A DNA stretch of 64,000 nt, taken from assembly GCF_900104385.1 (NCBI RefSeq), contig NZ_FNJA01000002.1, positions 806,001-870,000 of the forward strand, in the 5' to 3' direction. This DNA is from Rhodoferax sp. OV413 (GTDB taxonomy: Bacteria; Pseudomonadota; Gammaproteobacteria; Burkholderiales; Burkholderiaceae_C). The stretch's first letter is position 1. Every line of letters starts with the position of its first letter. Position numbers and translations under genes: made by a program. The notes under the pieces were generated by a model, which ran no database searches, had not been told where the DNA came from, and saw only the letters and a program-made list of their open reading frames with translations. This document shows positions 29,588 to 40,563 of the stretch, in pieces.

Positions 29588-30571
29588 TCATGCGAAGTGG
29601 TCGAAGCTGGCAAATTGCTGCAGCACCGGTGCCCCGGCGGCGTCCACCAGGCGCACGGCGGGCGCACTGCTGGCGGCCTCGATCTGGCCGATGCGCGTGA
29701 CCCGGGTCTGTGCCTGGGCGGCGGCAGCCTGCACCGCCTGGCGGGCCGATGGCGGGGCGGTGAATACCAGCTCGTAGTCGTCGCCGCCAGCCAGCACGCA
29801 GGCCAGGATTTTTTTTACGTCAAACAGGCCTTCAGCGCAAAGATTATCTGCGTTAGTAGCTATTAATTGCATAGCAATCGAGGTGTCCACCACCGCGGCT
29901 ACGCCGGAGGCCTGCAGGATGTGGCCGAGGTCGCCGAGCAGCCCGTCGCTGACATCGGCCGCCGCCGTGGCCACGCCGCGCAGCGCCAGGCCTAGGGCTA
30001 CGCGCGGTGTCGGGGTTTCCAGCCGGGCCCGGGCCTGGGCAAATACGGCTTCGGGCAGCGACAGCGTGCCGCGAAAAACCTCCAGCGCCAGTCGGGCATC
30101 GCCCAGGGTGCCGCTGACATACAGGTCGTCGCCAGCTTGGGCGCTCGAACGCAGCAGCGCCTGGCCGGGTGGCACCTCGCCAAACACGGTGATGCAGATG
30201 TTCAGCGGGCCCTGGGTGGTGTCGCCGCCGACCAGCTCGCAGCCGTGCGCGTCGGCCAGGGCCAGCAGGCCTTGCGAGAACGGCTCCAGCCAGCCGGCGT
30301 CGGCGCGCGGCAGGGCCAGCGCCAGGGTAAAGGCCAGCGGCTGCGCGCCACAGGCGGCCAGGTCGCTGAGGTTCACCGCCAGCGCCTTGTGGCCCAGCGC
30401 CGCGGGGGATACGGTGGATAAAAAATGCCGGCCTTCGACCAGCATGTCGCTGGAGATGGCCAGCTGCATGCCGGGCCGCGGCTGCAGCAGCGCGCAGTCG
30501 TCGCCCACGCCCAGCACCGCGCGCGGCGTGGGCCGGGTGAAATAGCGGCGAATCAGGTCGAATTCGCCCAT
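29588..30571 (-). CDS. thiL: Thiamine-monophosphate kinase with an inserted repeat-encoded peptide
   Basis: 327 residues; phosphorylates thiamine monophosphate to the active diphosphate. ATP/Mg motifs are intact: GVGDDCALL near the N-terminus, SSDMLVEGRHF, VNLSDLAACGAQP, GGDTTQG, SDGLLGDLGHI and GGDDYELVF. The frame is open to 30736, but ATG 30571 (MGEFDLIRRYF) is the family start and lies 2 bases after the apaG stop (TGAGATG). Between SDGLLGDLGHI and GGDDYEL the protein carries IATNADNLCAEGLFDVKK, which is encoded by an in-frame copy of the intergenic palindromic repeat (29810-29879). The flanking kinase motifs remain in frame, so the enzyme is probably active. pgpA, a common downstream neighbour, is absent. 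Confidence 0.93.
   Translation of the reverse strand: MGEFDLIRRYFTRPTPRAVLGVGDDCALLQPRPGMQLAISSDMLVEGRHFLSTVSPAALGHKALAVNLSDLAACGAQPLAFTLALALPRADAGWLEPFSQGLLALADAHGCELVGGDTTQGPLNICITVFGEVPPGQALLRSSAQAGDDLYVSGTLGDARLALEVFRGTLSLPEAVFAQARARLETPTPRVALGLALRGVATAAADVSDGLLGDLGHILQASGVAAVVDTSIAMQLIATNADNLCAEGLFDVKKILACVLAGGDDYELVFTAPPSARQAVQAAAAQAQTRVTRIGQIEAASSAPAVRLVDAAGAPVLQQFASFDHFA
29810..29879 (-). repeat. Palindromic repeat, copy 9, embedded in thiL coding sequence
   Basis: On the minus strand, thiL's coding strand, it reads TTGCTATGCAATTAATAGC, then TACTAACGCAGA, TCTTTGCGCTGAAGGCC, and tail TGTTTGACGTAAAAAAAA. Every element of the family is present in order: left dyad, spacer, GCGCAG-type dyad, AGGCC and A/T tail. 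It has no in-frame stop in the thiL frame. Confidence 0.82.
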
Positions 30572-30572
30572 C

Positions 30573-30971
30573 TCAATGGAGCGTGTGGCTGGCCGGCGGC
30601 AGGCTGTTGTCGGTGGCGTCGAGCACAAAGGTCGGGATGGGGGTGTCGAAGCGCTCGCCGTCTTCGGCCACAAAGAAATAGCTGCCGCGCATCGCGCCGG
30701 TGCCGGTGCGCAGCCGGCAGCCGCTGGTGTATTCAAAGGATTCGCCCGGCTTCAGCAGCGGCTGGTGGCCCACCACGCCCAGGCCCTTAACTTCTTCCAT
30801 GTGGCCGTTGCCGTCGCTGATGGTCCAGTGGCGCGCAATCAGCTGGGCGGGTACTTCGCCGGTGTTCTGGATGGTGACGGTGTAGGCGAAGCTGAAAATC
30901 GCTTGCGCGGGGTCGGATTGGTCGGGCAGATACTGGGGTGCGACCGCGATGGTGAACTGGTATTTGGACAT
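30573..30971 (-). CDS. apaG: Co2+/Mg2+ efflux protein ApaG
   Basis: 132 residues, a single fibronectin-III-like ApaG domain: FAYTVTIQNTG, RHWTISDGNGHMEEVKGLGVVG, the GxGxxG-like area and MRGSYFFVAEDGERF. Named from a Salmonella cobalt-resistance phenotype; the biochemical role is unclear. The start at 30971 (MSKYQFTI) is chosen by homology over an upstream in-frame start at 31025. Divergent from rpe (52 bases), upstream of thiL. Confidence 0.92.
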   Translation of the reverse strand: MSKYQFTIAVAPQYLPDQSDPAQAIFSFAYTVTIQNTGEVPAQLIARHWTISDGNGHMEEVKGLGVVGHQPLLKPGESFEYTSGCRLRTGTGAMRGSYFFVAEDGERFDTPIPTFVLDATDNSLPPASHTLH

Positions 30972-31023
30972 GGCGGCATCGTACCGCGGCAGGCTCTGGG
31001 CGTAGCCTGCGAAAATACGGCCC

Positions 31024-32613
<1,590 letters not shown>

Positions 32614-32634
32614 TGCGGTGATTATCCAGAAACA

Positions 32635-32662
32635 AAAATGGCCCACCGAGGTGGGCCATTTT
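32635..32662 (-). terminator. Rho-independent terminator of rplY
   Basis: Thirteen-base stem AAAATGGCCCACC / GGTGGGCCATTTT with a 2-base apex (GA), and a T-run on both strands. It follows the rplY stop by 14 bases on the minus strand. Confidence 0.85.
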
Positions 32663-32676
32663 CTTGCTGAAAAGAA

Positions 32677-33333
32677 TTACTTCTTGGCAGCAGGCTTGGC
32701 AGCGGGAGCCTTGGCACCGGCTTTGCCCTTGGCGGGTGCGGCAGCAGCTGCAGCTGGATCGACAGCTACTTCTTCAGCCAGAGCCACCACGGACACCAGA
32801 GCGGGGTTTTCTTTGCCGCGGGTCACAACCGACACGCCCTTGGGCAAGGTCAGGTCTTTGGCGTGCAAGGAAGAACCCTTGGTCAGGCCGCTCAGGTCCA
32901 CAGCGATGAACTCAGGCAGATCGGCAGGCAGGCAGGAAATCAGCAGTTCGGTCGCCACGGGGGTGACCATGCAGTTTTCGGTCTTGACCGCTGGCGAAAC
33001 TTCCTGGCCGCTGAAGTGCAGAGGCACCTTCATGGTCAGCTTGGTATTGGCTTCCACGCGCTGGAAGTCAGCGTGCAGAATCAGTTGGCGGAAGGGGTGC
33101 ATTTGCACATTGCGCAACAGAACCTTGCTTTCCTTGCCGGCCAATTCCATGTCCAAAATGGTGGAGTGGAAGGTTTCTTTCTTCAGAGCGTGCCACAGTG
33201 CGTTGTGGTCGATTTCGATCTGGGTGGCAGGCGTTTCACCGCCGTAGACGATGCCGGGGGTACGGCCGGTAATGCGGAGACGGCGGCTCGCACCCGTGCC
33301 CTGCTTTGCGCGCTCAAAAGCGACGAATTTCAT
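32677..33333 (-). CDS. rplY: 50S ribosomal protein L25/general stress protein Ctc
   Basis: 218 residues, the long CTC/TL5 form: an N-terminal L25 domain that binds 5S rRNA (about 1-95; [28 protein letters not shown]) and a C-terminal beta domain (96-190), followed by a low-complexity Ala/Lys/Pro tail (residues 190-218). It lies downstream of prs on the same strand, as in many betaproteobacteria, but a strong terminator lies between the two genes, so it has its own promoter. Confidence 0.95.
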   Translation of the reverse strand: MKFVAFERAKQGTGASRRLRITGRTPGIVYGGETPATQIEIDHNALWHALKKETFHSTILDMELAGKESKVLLRNVQMHPFRQLILHADFQRVEANTKLTMKVPLHFSGQEVSPAVKTENCMVTPVATELLISCLPADLPEFIAVDLSGLTKGSSLHAKDLTLPKGVSVVTRGKENPALVSVVALAEEVAVDPAAAAAAPAKGKAGAKAPAAKPAAKK

Positions 33334-33380
33334 AATTAACTCCTGTAAGAGTGCACCGCGACCAGTGTCACTCCGTTGTG

Positions 33381-33414
33381 AAAAAGACCGGCAACGCCAG
33401 AAGCGTTGCCGGTC
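33381..33414 (-). terminator. Rho-independent terminator of prs
   Basis: Stem GACCGGCAACGC (33386-33397) with GCGTTGCCGGTC (33403-33414), loop CAGAA, and T5 after the stem on the minus strand (plus-strand A-run 33381-33385). Immediately after the prs stop. Confidence 0.85.
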
Positions 33415-33430
33415 TGCTTTTTTATTCCCG

Positions 33431-34405
33431 TTAGAAAAGGTTTTCTTGATCGGAGAACAAACTCATGACCGACTCACCATTGGCAATGCGCTGGATCGTC
33501 TCGGCGATCAGCGGGGCCACGGTGAGTTGGCGAATTTTGGAACACGCCGCTGCAGCCGGGCTGAGCGGAATGGTGTTGGTCACCACGACTTCATCCAGGG
33601 CCGAACCATTGGCAATGCGCTCAATGGCGGGGCCGGAAAAGATCGGGTGGGTGCAATAAGCGTAAACCTTCTTGGCGCCACGCTCTTTCAAGACTTCAGC
33701 GGCTTTTACCAAGGTGCCGGCGGTGTCGATCATGTCGTCCATGATGACGCAGTTGCGGCCATCGATTTCACCGATCACGTGCATGACTTCGCTGACATTC
33801 GCCTTCGGGCGGCGCTTGTCGATGATGGCCATGTCGCAGCCCAGCTGCTTGGCCAGAGCACGCGCACGGACCACGCCACCGACGTCGGGAGAGACCACGA
33901 TCAGGTCTTCGTAATTCTTTTGGCGCAGATCGCCCAGCAGCACGGGAGACGCGTAAATATTGTCCACCGGGATGTCGAAGAAGCCCTGGATCTGGTCGGC
34001 ATGCAGGTCCATGGTCAACACACGGTCCACACCCACGGCTTGCAGCATATTGGCTACCACCTTGGCGGTGATAGGCACACGGGCCGAGCGTGGACGGCGG
34101 TCTTGCCGCGCATAACCGAAGTAGGGGATCACGGCGCTGATGCGTTCAGCGGAAGCGCGCTTCAGCGCGTCCACCATGATCAGCAGTTCCATCAGGTTTT
34201 CGTTGGTCGGAGCGCAAGTGCTTTGCACTACAAACACGTCGCGGGCACGCACGTTCTGGTTGATTTCGACCGTGACTTCTCCGTCGGAGAAGCGGCCTAC
34301 ACGGGCGGCGCCCAGTGAAATGCCAAGGTGCTTGGCAATGTCAGCGGCCATGCCTGGATTGGCATTACCCGTGAAAATCATGAAATCGGTGTGGTGGGGC
34401 TGCAT
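33431..34405 (-). CDS. prs: Ribose-phosphate pyrophosphokinase
   Basis: 324 residues; makes PRPP from ribose-5-phosphate and ATP for nucleotide, His and Trp synthesis. Motifs: [18 protein letters not shown], the flexible-loop arginines in [15 protein letters not shown], the PRPP-synthase signature [17 protein letters not shown] and the PRPP-binding loop [15 protein letters not shown]. The peptide MQPHHTDF precedes the common start, so MIFTGNAN (ATG 34381) is also possible. It is transcribed downstream of tRNA-Gln, with a hairpin between. Confidence 0.95.
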   Translation of the reverse strand: MQPHHTDFMIFTGNANPGMAADIAKHLGISLGAARVGRFSDGEVTVEINQNVRARDVFVVQSTCAPTNENLMELLIMVDALKRASAERISAVIPYFGYARQDRRPRSARVPITAKVVANMLQAVGVDRVLTMDLHADQIQGFFDIPVDNIYASPVLLGDLRQKNYEDLIVVSPDVGGVVRARALAKQLGCDMAIIDKRRPKANVSEVMHVIGEIDGRNCVIMDDMIDTAGTLVKAAEVLKERGAKKVYAYCTHPIFSGPAIERIANGSALDEVVVTNTIPLSPAAAACSKIRQLTVAPLIAETIQRIANGESVMSLFSDQENLF

Positions 34406-34414
34406 GAGCTTTCC

Positions 34415-34444
34415 GGCGATGAAGTAACTGGCGATGAAGTAACT
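34415..34444 (-). repeat. 15-bp perfect tandem duplication upstream of prs
   Basis: GGCGATGAAGTAACT occurs twice head to tail (34415-34429 and 34430-34444) in the prs leader. It looks like a recent replication-slippage duplication; it does not touch the coding sequence. Confidence 0.8.
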
Positions 34445-34450
34445 GTGTGC

Positions 34451-34480
34451 ATATTTTGAACATCTGTGTGTTCAAAATAT
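34451..34480 (-). other. Strong AT-rich hairpin between tRNA-Gln and prs
   Basis: Perfect 12-bp stem ATATTTTGAACA / TGTTCAAAATAT around the loop TCTGTG, beginning one base after the tRNA CCA end. No T-run follows on the minus strand. It may guide tRNA 3' processing or separate the tRNA from the prs message. Confidence 0.65.
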
Positions 34481-34481
34481 T

Positions 34482-34558
34482 TGGCAGGGGAAGAAGGATT
34501 CGAACCTTCGCATGCTGGAATCAAAATCCAGTGCCTTAACCAACTTGGCGACTCCCCT
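34482..34558 (-). tRNA. tRNA-Gln (TTG)
   Basis: 77 bases including an encoded CCA. Acceptor stem AGGGGAG with CTTCCCCT, D-arm GCC...GGC region with AAGTTGGTTAAGG, anticodon stem CTGGA/TCCAG with loop TTTTGAT giving anticodon TTG (34522-34524), and the T-arm GAAGG/CCTTC with TTCGAAT. Same position (between ispE and prs) as in other Burkholderiales. Confidence 0.96.
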
Positions 34559-34590
34559 ACACGGGTTAACAGCGCGACGCTGTCAACCGA

Positions 34591-35436
34591 TTAACCATCG
34601 CTGGAGGCCCATCCCCACAAAGGATGAACGTCCATATTGCTGCATTTGCGAACCTGCCAAGCACCGGGTGCATCGGCTGTATCCACATTGCCCAACATCT
34701 GCGCAAACACTGCGCTTCCAGAGCCAGTCATTCTAGCATTTAAATCTTTGCTTTCCAGCCACTCAAGGGCTTGGATTACAGCGGGGCAAAGATTCTCTGC
34801 GACTGGCTGCAAGCTGTTGGCACCGAAGTGATATGGCTGTGCAGCAAAGCCTGCGAGTATAGCACTATCTGAATCGCGTTTTAAATATGGCGATGAAAAA
34901 ATCAGTTTGGTATCCAGGCCTTCGGGCGGTTTGACGACCAAGAAACGGCTGGGTGGCAACGATATAGGCGTGATTTTTTCGCCTATGCCTTCGACCCAGG
35001 CATTGCGGCCGGCAACGAAAAAAGGCACGTCGGCGCCGAGTGGTAGGGCGATGGCTTGCAGCTCGGCGGTTGTGAGGTTCAGCTGCCAGAGTCGGTTCAG
35101 TGCCAGCAGGCAGGATGCTGCGTCCGACGAGCCGCCGCCCATGCCGGCCTGCGCGGGAATGCGTTTCAGCACGCCGATGTGCGCCCCTAAGCGCGTGCCG
35201 CTGGCAGCTTGCAGGGCCCGGGCCGCGCGCAGCACCAGGTCATCGGGCGGCAGCGGGGTGCTCAGGTCTTCTCGGCTGAGTTGGCCGTCGGTGCGGATGT
35301 CGAAATGCAGGGTGTCGCACCAGTCGATCAGCATGAAGACCGATTGCAGCAGGTGGTAGCCATCAGCGCGGCGGCCGGTGATGTGCAAAAAAAGGTTCAG
35401 CTTGGCCGGTGCGGCCACGTCGTACAGGGCTTGCAT
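34591..35436 (-). CDS. ispE: 4-diphosphocytidyl-2-C-methyl-D-erythritol kinase
   Basis: 281 residues, GHMP kinase superfamily; fourth step of the MEP isoprenoid pathway. N-terminal PAKLNLFLHITGRRADGYH (Lys and Asp catalytic elements), ATP loop PAQAGMGGGSSDAAS (about 98-112) and the C-terminal GHMP motif ARMTGSGSAVFAQ. Start ATG 35436. It lies 2 bases after the lolB stop, in a TPR-lolB-ispE-tRNA-Gln-prs order conserved in betaproteobacteria. Confidence 0.95.
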   Translation of the reverse strand: MQALYDVAAPAKLNLFLHITGRRADGYHLLQSVFMLIDWCDTLHFDIRTDGQLSREDLSTPLPPDDLVLRAARALQAASGTRLGAHIGVLKRIPAQAGMGGGSSDAASCLLALNRLWQLNLTTAELQAIALPLGADVPFFVAGRNAWVEGIGEKITPISLPPSRFLVVKPPEGLDTKLIFSSPYLKRDSDSAILAGFAAQPYHFGANSLQPVAENLCPAVIQALEWLESKDLNARMTGSGSAVFAQMLGNVDTADAPGAWQVRKCSNMDVHPLWGWASSDG

Positions 35437-35438
35437 GC

Positions 35439-35924
35439 TTATTTATCGAGAACTACGCGCAGAGTGGCTACGGGTGTGGGCTGGTTGCGCAGCGCTGTCA
35501 GGCGCCCCGTATCCAGGCGCGACAAATCCGCATTCCAACCCGGAACCGCCGTATCGCTGCCTTGCAGCCAGTCGAACAGCGCGGCCAGGGGCAGTGGGGC
35601 GCCTGTAGCTTGTTCGACCAGGGCATCCAGCGAGTCGAACGGGCGGACCTCGCCATTGGTGTGCAGCACGGCCGAACCCGGCTGCCAGACCAGGCGGGCG
35701 ACGACGCCGCCCAGCGGGTTGAATAAGGTGAGTTCGCCCTGCTGGGCCGAGCCCTTGAGCTCGAAGCTGGCCGAAAAGGATTGGGCTGATTCCGCGTCTA
35801 CCTGCAGCGCGATGCGGCCGCTCCAGAACGGTCCAGCGTCGCTGCTGGGCCGGTTGATGTGGGCGCAGCCGGTGAGCAATACCATGCACACCAGCAGAGC
35901 CCACCAATGGCGGATGGGTTTCAA
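35439..35924 (-). CDS. lolB: Outer-membrane lipoprotein LolB
   Basis: 161 residues. Signal peptide with lipobox LLTGC (acceptor Cys about residue 20), then the LolB beta fold with FWSGRIALQVD, ASFELKGSAQQGELTLFNPLGG and the exposed-loop region. LolB accepts lipoproteins from LolA and inserts them into the outer membrane. Its start overlaps the upstream TPR gene stop by 4 bases (ATGA), so translation is coupled; ispE follows after 2 bases. Confidence 0.93.
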   Translation of the reverse strand: MKPIRHWWALLVCMVLLTGCAHINRPSSDAGPFWSGRIALQVDAESAQSFSASFELKGSAQQGELTLFNPLGGVVARLVWQPGSAVLHTNGEVRPFDSLDALVEQATGAPLPLAALFDWLQGSDTAVPGWNADLSRLDTGRLTALRNQPTPVATLRVVLDK

Positions 35925-37660
35925 AGCTTGACGCGCAGGCGTTTGAGGGTTTCCTGCAGGGTTTCGTTTTCAGAATTGATCTGCAGGCCTTCTTTCCAGA
36001 CGCTGGTGGCGCGCTCGCGCTGGCCTAGCACCCAGAGCACTTCGCCCAGGTGGGCCGCAATTTCGGCGTCTGGCTTGGCTTTGAAGGCGTCGTCCAGCAC
36101 CCGCAGCGCTTCGTCGCGGTTGCCCATGCGGAACTCGACCCAGCCCAGGCTGTCGGCGATGAAAGGGTCGTTGGGCACAAATTCCAGTGCCTTGCGGATC
36201 AGTTCACGGGCTTCGGGCAGCCGCATATTGCGCTCGGCCAGCGAATAGCCGAGCGCGTTGTAGGCGTGGTGGTAATCGGGTTTGGCCGCAATCAGCTGGC
36301 GCAGCAGGCGCTCCATTTCGTCGAGCTTGTCGAGCTTTTCGGCCAGCATGGCCTGGTCGTACAGCAGGTCCGCGTCTTGCGGATTCTGCGCCAGGGCGGC
36401 GGCCATCAAGTCATACGCTGCCTGGTACTGCTTGTTGTCGCGCAGCAGCTGCACTTCGGCCGCGCGTTTCAGCCGGACTTCTTCAGGGGTGCGCGCGGGC
36501 AAGGATTGGAGCAGGGCGCGGCCTTCGGCCAGCTTGCCTTGCTTGGCCAGCAGCGAGGCCCGGCGGCTTTGGGCGGCCAGCAGGTCTTGCGGGTTTTCTA
36601 TCTTCTGCAGCCAGGCTTCTGCAGCCGGATAGTCTTTGCGGGTTTCTGCCACCTGGGCCAGCGCCATATAAGCCCGTGCCAAGCCGCGGCTACGGCCATC
36701 GCTAGGAGGCAGTGCAAGGGCTAGGGTGACAAAGCGCTGTAGCGATGCGTCTGCCGCATCGGTTTGTTTTTCTTGGGCTTGCAAGCTGCCCAGTACCAGC
36801 CAGGCGTCCGCCATTTCAGGGTTCTGGGTGGTCAGCAATTGCAGTTGTTGGGTGGCTTCTGCGTAGCGCATGGCATCCAGCAGCACCCGCACATAAGCCA
36901 TGCGCAACTCGGGCAAGGGTTTGCCTGCTAGATAGTGCAGTACCAGGGGCTCGGCCAGCGGTACCTTAGGCCCCATCATTTCCAGAGCCAGTTGCACCGG
37001 GCCGGGAGCGCCGGGTTCCAGGGCCTGGGCCCGGCGCGCGGCTTCGAGTGCGCCGGAGGTATCGCCTGCGGCCAGGCGCATGCGGCCAACCGTGGTCCAG
37101 GCGGCGACACCCACGGCTGGGTCGTTGAGGTAATCGGCCAGCGCTTGTTCGACCAGGCTGGCTGCCAGTTTTTTGTCGGAAATCTGGGCGTAAGTAGCGG
37201 GAATGGCGCTGATGGCCGCGCCGCGGTCCATGACCTTGGCCAGATTCAGCTCGACTTTCAGCGGCTCGGCTGTGTCTGCCACGCGGTTCAAGGCCAGCAG
37301 AATCTGCAGCACATAGCGGTTGGCTTCGCGCGAATCGGGCATGGCCCGACTCCAGGCGCGGGCCGCCTGCAGTGCTGCGTCGCCGGAGCGCGACTGCAGT
37401 GCAATTTCTATGGCCCGCTGGTACAGGCTGGCGTCATTGGCCTTGCGCGCGCCTTCCAGATACAGCTGGTAGGCGATGCCCGGCTCGCCGCCGGCCGAGT
37501 TGAGCTCGCCCAGCAGCAGGATGTAGAACAGCTCGCCATTGATGGCGGAGTTCTCCGGTGCGGGCGGCGGCGGAGACTCTTGCGCGTGCGCAGGCAGGCA
37601 GCCCGCCACCAAAGCCAGTGTGGCAAAACCGTAGGCGGCCAGTCGGGGAAATCGCTTCAT
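35921..37660 (-). CDS. Periplasmic tetratricopeptide-repeat protein
   Basis: 579 residues from ATG 37660 ([10 protein letters not shown]); an ATG-less extension to 37678 is unlikely. A signal peptide ends at about [12 protein letters not shown] (residue 27); the Cys there could also be a lipidation site, but the AHA-Q cleavage looks better. The mature part is helical with multiple TPRs, clearest at 370-560 ([40 protein letters not shown]). It is constantly found next to lolB in this group and may assist envelope assembly; the function is unproven. Confidence 0.88.
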   Translation of the reverse strand: MKRFPRLAAYGFATLALVAGCLPAHAQESPPPPAPENSAINGELFYILLLGELNSAGGEPGIAYQLYLEGARKANDASLYQRAIEIALQSRSGDAALQAARAWSRAMPDSREANRYVLQILLALNRVADTAEPLKVELNLAKVMDRGAAISAIPATYAQISDKKLAASLVEQALADYLNDPAVGVAAWTTVGRMRLAAGDTSGALEAARRAQALEPGAPGPVQLALEMMGPKVPLAEPLVLHYLAGKPLPELRMAYVRVLLDAMRYAEATQQLQLLTTQNPEMADAWLVLGSLQAQEKQTDAADASLQRFVTLALALPPSDGRSRGLARAYMALAQVAETRKDYPAAEAWLQKIENPQDLLAAQSRRASLLAKQGKLAEGRALLQSLPARTPEEVRLKRAAEVQLLRDNKQYQAAYDLMAAALAQNPQDADLLYDQAMLAEKLDKLDEMERLLRQLIAAKPDYHHAYNALGYSLAERNMRLPEARELIRKALEFVPNDPFIADSLGWVEFRMGNRDEALRVLDDAFKAKPDAEIAAHLGEVLWVLGQRERATSVWKEGLQINSENETLQETLKRLRVKL

Positions 37661-37746
37661 CGGCTCATAATAATCCAAGCCCGCGCACTTGCACGCGCCG
37701 TGGCGAGAGCCCCTACCTGCGTTCTTTACATCCTCTATTGCCTGTT

Positions 37747-38562
37747 ATGCCCGAGTTACCCGAGGTGGAAGTCACCCGTTTGAGCTTTGCCGATCGCATC
37801 CAGGGCGCGCGTATCGCCTCGGTGCGCATGGGCAAACCGCTGCGCTGGCCGCTGGGTTGCGACCCTGCGCAGCTGCACGGGCGCACCGTGCTGGAAGTGC
37901 GGCGGCGTGGCAAATACCTGTTGCTCGACCTTGATCCCGGCTTGCTGCTGCTGCACCTGGGCATGTCGGGCAGCCTGCATTTCGCGTCGCAGCAGCCCGA
38001 ACCCGGCGCGCACGACCATTGCGACCTGGCCACCACCCAGGGCGTGCTGCGGCTGCACGATCCGCGCCGTTTTGGCGCCGTGGTGTATGCCGACAGCCAG
38101 GACGCACCCGAGGCGGTCAAGCTGCTCGGCCATCTGGGCATGGAGCCCTTGGGCGATGGATTTTCTTTACCCAACTTTTACGCAGGCCTGCAGGCGCGCA
38201 AGACTGCCATCAAACAGGTGCTGCTGGCGGGCGAGGTGGTCGTCGGGGTGGGCAATATCTATGCGTCCGAGGCCTTGTTCATCGCCGGCATCCGGCCGAC
38301 CTTGCCAGCCAACCGCATCAGCCGGCCCCGCGCCGCCAAGCTGCACTCGGCGGTGCGCGACGTACTGGCGCGGGCTGTGCTTAAAGGCGGCAGCACTTTG
38401 CGCGACTTTTCCAACGCCCATGGTGAGAGCGGCTACTTCCAGCTGGAAGCCATGGTCTACGACCGCCGGGGCGAGCCCTGCCGGGTTTGCTGCACGCCTA
38501 TCCAGTCCATGCGGCAAGGCCAGCGGGCCACGTATTTCTGTCCGCAGTGCCAGAAGCGCTGA
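37747..38562 (+). CDS. mutM: Formamidopyrimidine-DNA glycosylase
   Basis: 271 residues; excises 8-oxoguanine and FapyG and cleaves the abasic site. Start fixed by catalysis: after Met removal the N-terminus is Pro-Glu (MPELPEVEV), so ATG 37747 is certain although the frame is open upstream. Other features: the catalytic Lys loop [16 protein letters not shown], helix-two-turn-helix with [19 protein letters not shown], and a C-terminal zinc finger CRVCCTP ... CPQCQKR. It is divergent from the TPR gene and begins the mutM-GTPase-mutY group. Confidence 0.96.
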   Translation: MPELPEVEVTRLSFADRIQGARIASVRMGKPLRWPLGCDPAQLHGRTVLEVRRRGKYLLLDLDPGLLLLHLGMSGSLHFASQQPEPGAHDHCDLATTQGVLRLHDPRRFGAVVYADSQDAPEAVKLLGHLGMEPLGDGFSLPNFYAGLQARKTAIKQVLLAGEVVVGVGNIYASEALFIAGIRPTLPANRISRPRAAKLHSAVRDVLARAVLKGGSTLRDFSNAHGESGYFQLEAMVYDRRGEPCRVCCTPIQSMRQGQRATYFCPQCQKR

Positions 38563-38619
38563 ACGGACAGGGCACAGTGCTATATTGAATTTTTTGTCTT
38601 TGCGAAAACCGACTGCCCC

Positions 38620-40563
38620 GTGGTGACCTCCTTTAACGAACAAATCGGCCATTACGGCGCTTGGCGGCGTGAATTCGCCCTGCGCCTCAAGTTGCTAGCC
38701 GCCTGGATGAAGGAGCACGGGCTGATGGACTCCGGGGTCGAGGCCCGGCTCCAGCGGCTGGAAGACCAGATGCGCAGCGACAAGGTGATGGTCGCCTTCG
38801 TGGCCGAGTTTTCGCGCGGCAAGTCCGAGCTGATCAACGCCTTGTTCTTTGCCAACTACGGCCGGCGCATCATGCCGGCCAGCGCCGGGCGCACCACCAT
38901 GTGCCCCACCGAGCTTGGTTTTGACGCCGGCGTACCGCCCAGCCTGCGGCTGCTGCCCATCGAGTCGCGCCTGCACCCGCAGTCGCTAGCCGAGTGGCGC
39001 CAGGCGTCCGACCAATGGACCCATGTGCCCCTGGATGTGGACGACGCCGAGCAGCTGGCCCTGGCGCTGGAGAAGGTCACTGACGTGCGTCGCGTCACCC
39101 AGGACGAAGCCCGCGCACTGGGCTTCTGGCACGACGAAGTGCCTGACGACAACCCGCCCATGGATGCCGACGGCCGCGTCGAGGTGCCGCGCTGGCGCCA
39201 TGCGCTTGTCAATATCGAGCACCCGCTGCTGGCGCAAGGCCTGGTGATTCTGGACACGCCGGGGCTCAACGCCATCGGCGCCGAGCCCGAGCTCACCGTC
39301 AATCTGATCCCGCAAGCCCACGCCGTGGTGTTCCTGCTGGCGGCCGATACCGGCGTCACCAAGTCCGATCTGTCGGTCTGGCGCGAGCACTTGAGCCATG
39401 GCGCCGACGAAGTCAACGCCCGCTTGGTGGTGCTGAACAAGATCGACACCCTGTGGGACACGCTGAGCACGCCCGAGCAGGTGAAGCTGCAGATCGTCCA
39501 GCAGCGCGTGGCTTCGGCCGAAATACTCGGCGTGCCGGCGCAGCAGGTGATGGCGGTGTCGGCGCAAAAAGGTTTGGTGGCCAAGATCACCTTCGATGCC
39601 GAGCTGCTGCAGGCCAGCGGCCTGCCCGCGTTGGAGGCCGCGCTGGGCGACGGCATCCTGGCCCAGCGGCACGAGATTCTGCGTGCCGTGGTGGCGCGCG
39701 GCGTGACCGACCTGCGTAACGAGACCGGCCGCGTGCTGCAGGTGCGGCGCCGCGACCTGGCCGAGCAAAAAATGGAGCTGCAAGGCCTGGGCGGCAAGAA
39801 CTCGGCCGTCATCAAGAACATGCGCTCCCGCATCGAACAGGAAAAGCACGAGTTCGACATGGGCAACGCCAAGATCCATGCGGTGCGCTCGGTGCAGCAC
39901 AAGCTGCTGGGCGAGATGTTTGCGCTGCTGGGCAGCCGCAACCTGAAAGCCGAAATGGCCCTGCTGGCTGCTGCCATGCGCCAGCGCGGCCTGAAGCTGG
40001 GCGTGAAAACCGTGTACGGCGAAACCTTTACCCGCCTGCGCGCCAACATGACCAAGGCCCAGGCCCACGGCGTCGAGATCCACAGTATGCTGGATGCCAC
40101 CTTTCGCCAGTTGAATGCCGAGTTCGGCTTCTCGCTGCAGTTGCCGCCGATTCCCGATATTCCGCGCTACCACGCTGAGCTTGACGAGATCGAGGCCAGC
40201 CACCTGCAGTACCTGGGCCTGCGCAATGCCCTGAAGCTGGCCCAGCCGGAGTTTGCCGAACGCCTGGTGCGGGCGCTGGCGACGCGGCTGCGCGCCGTCA
40301 ACGACTCGGCCTTTGGCGAAGTCGAGCTGTGGAGCAAGTCGGCCGCGGCCCAGCTGGAAGACCAGCTGAAGGAACGGCGCAAAAGCTTTGTGCGGCGCAT
40401 CGACGGTATCGACCGCATCCAGGAAGCCGCCGGCGGCCTGGACGAACGGGTTGCCGAGATCGAAGCCCAGGAGGCCGTGCTCGGCCAGTTCGACACCCGG
40501 CTGCAGCTGCTGACCTCCTACTTCCTGACCACCGCCGCGCCCACGCTGCCCCCTGCCGCATGA
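38620..40563 (+). CDS. Dynamin-like large GTPase between mutM and mutY
   Basis: 647 residues. G1 P-loop AEFSRGKSELINAL (about 63-76), switch region ASAGRTTMCPT (G2), G3 DTPGLNAIG (about 212), G4 VVLNKIDTLWD, and long coiled-coil helices from 360 to the end (LAEQKMELQGLGG, EERRKSFVRRIDGI-type). This is the bacterial dynamin superfamily (BDLP/LeoA-like); such proteins bind or remodel membranes or act in stress and phage responses. Start GTG 38620 or GTG 38623; no ATG is available. Its stop overlaps the mutY start (ATGA), showing coupling to DNA-repair genes. Specific function unknown. Confidence 0.85.
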   Translation: MVTSFNEQIGHYGAWRREFALRLKLLAAWMKEHGLMDSGVEARLQRLEDQMRSDKVMVAFVAEFSRGKSELINALFFANYGRRIMPASAGRTTMCPTELGFDAGVPPSLRLLPIESRLHPQSLAEWRQASDQWTHVPLDVDDAEQLALALEKVTDVRRVTQDEARALGFWHDEVPDDNPPMDADGRVEVPRWRHALVNIEHPLLAQGLVILDTPGLNAIGAEPELTVNLIPQAHAVVFLLAADTGVTKSDLSVWREHLSHGADEVNARLVVLNKIDTLWDTLSTPEQVKLQIVQQRVASAEILGVPAQQVMAVSAQKGLVAKITFDAELLQASGLPALEAALGDGILAQRHEILRAVVARGVTDLRNETGRVLQVRRRDLAEQKMELQGLGGKNSAVIKNMRSRIEQEKHEFDMGNAKIHAVRSVQHKLLGEMFALLGSRNLKAEMALLAAAMRQRGLKLGVKTVYGETFTRLRANMTKAQAHGVEIHSMLDATFRQLNAEFGFSLQLPPIPDIPRYHAELDEIEASHLQYLGLRNALKLAQPEFAERLVRALATRLRAVNDSAFGEVELWSKSAAAQLEDQLKERRKSFVRRIDGIDRIQEAAGGLDERVAEIEAQEAVLGQFDTRLQLLTSYFLTTAAPTLPPAA

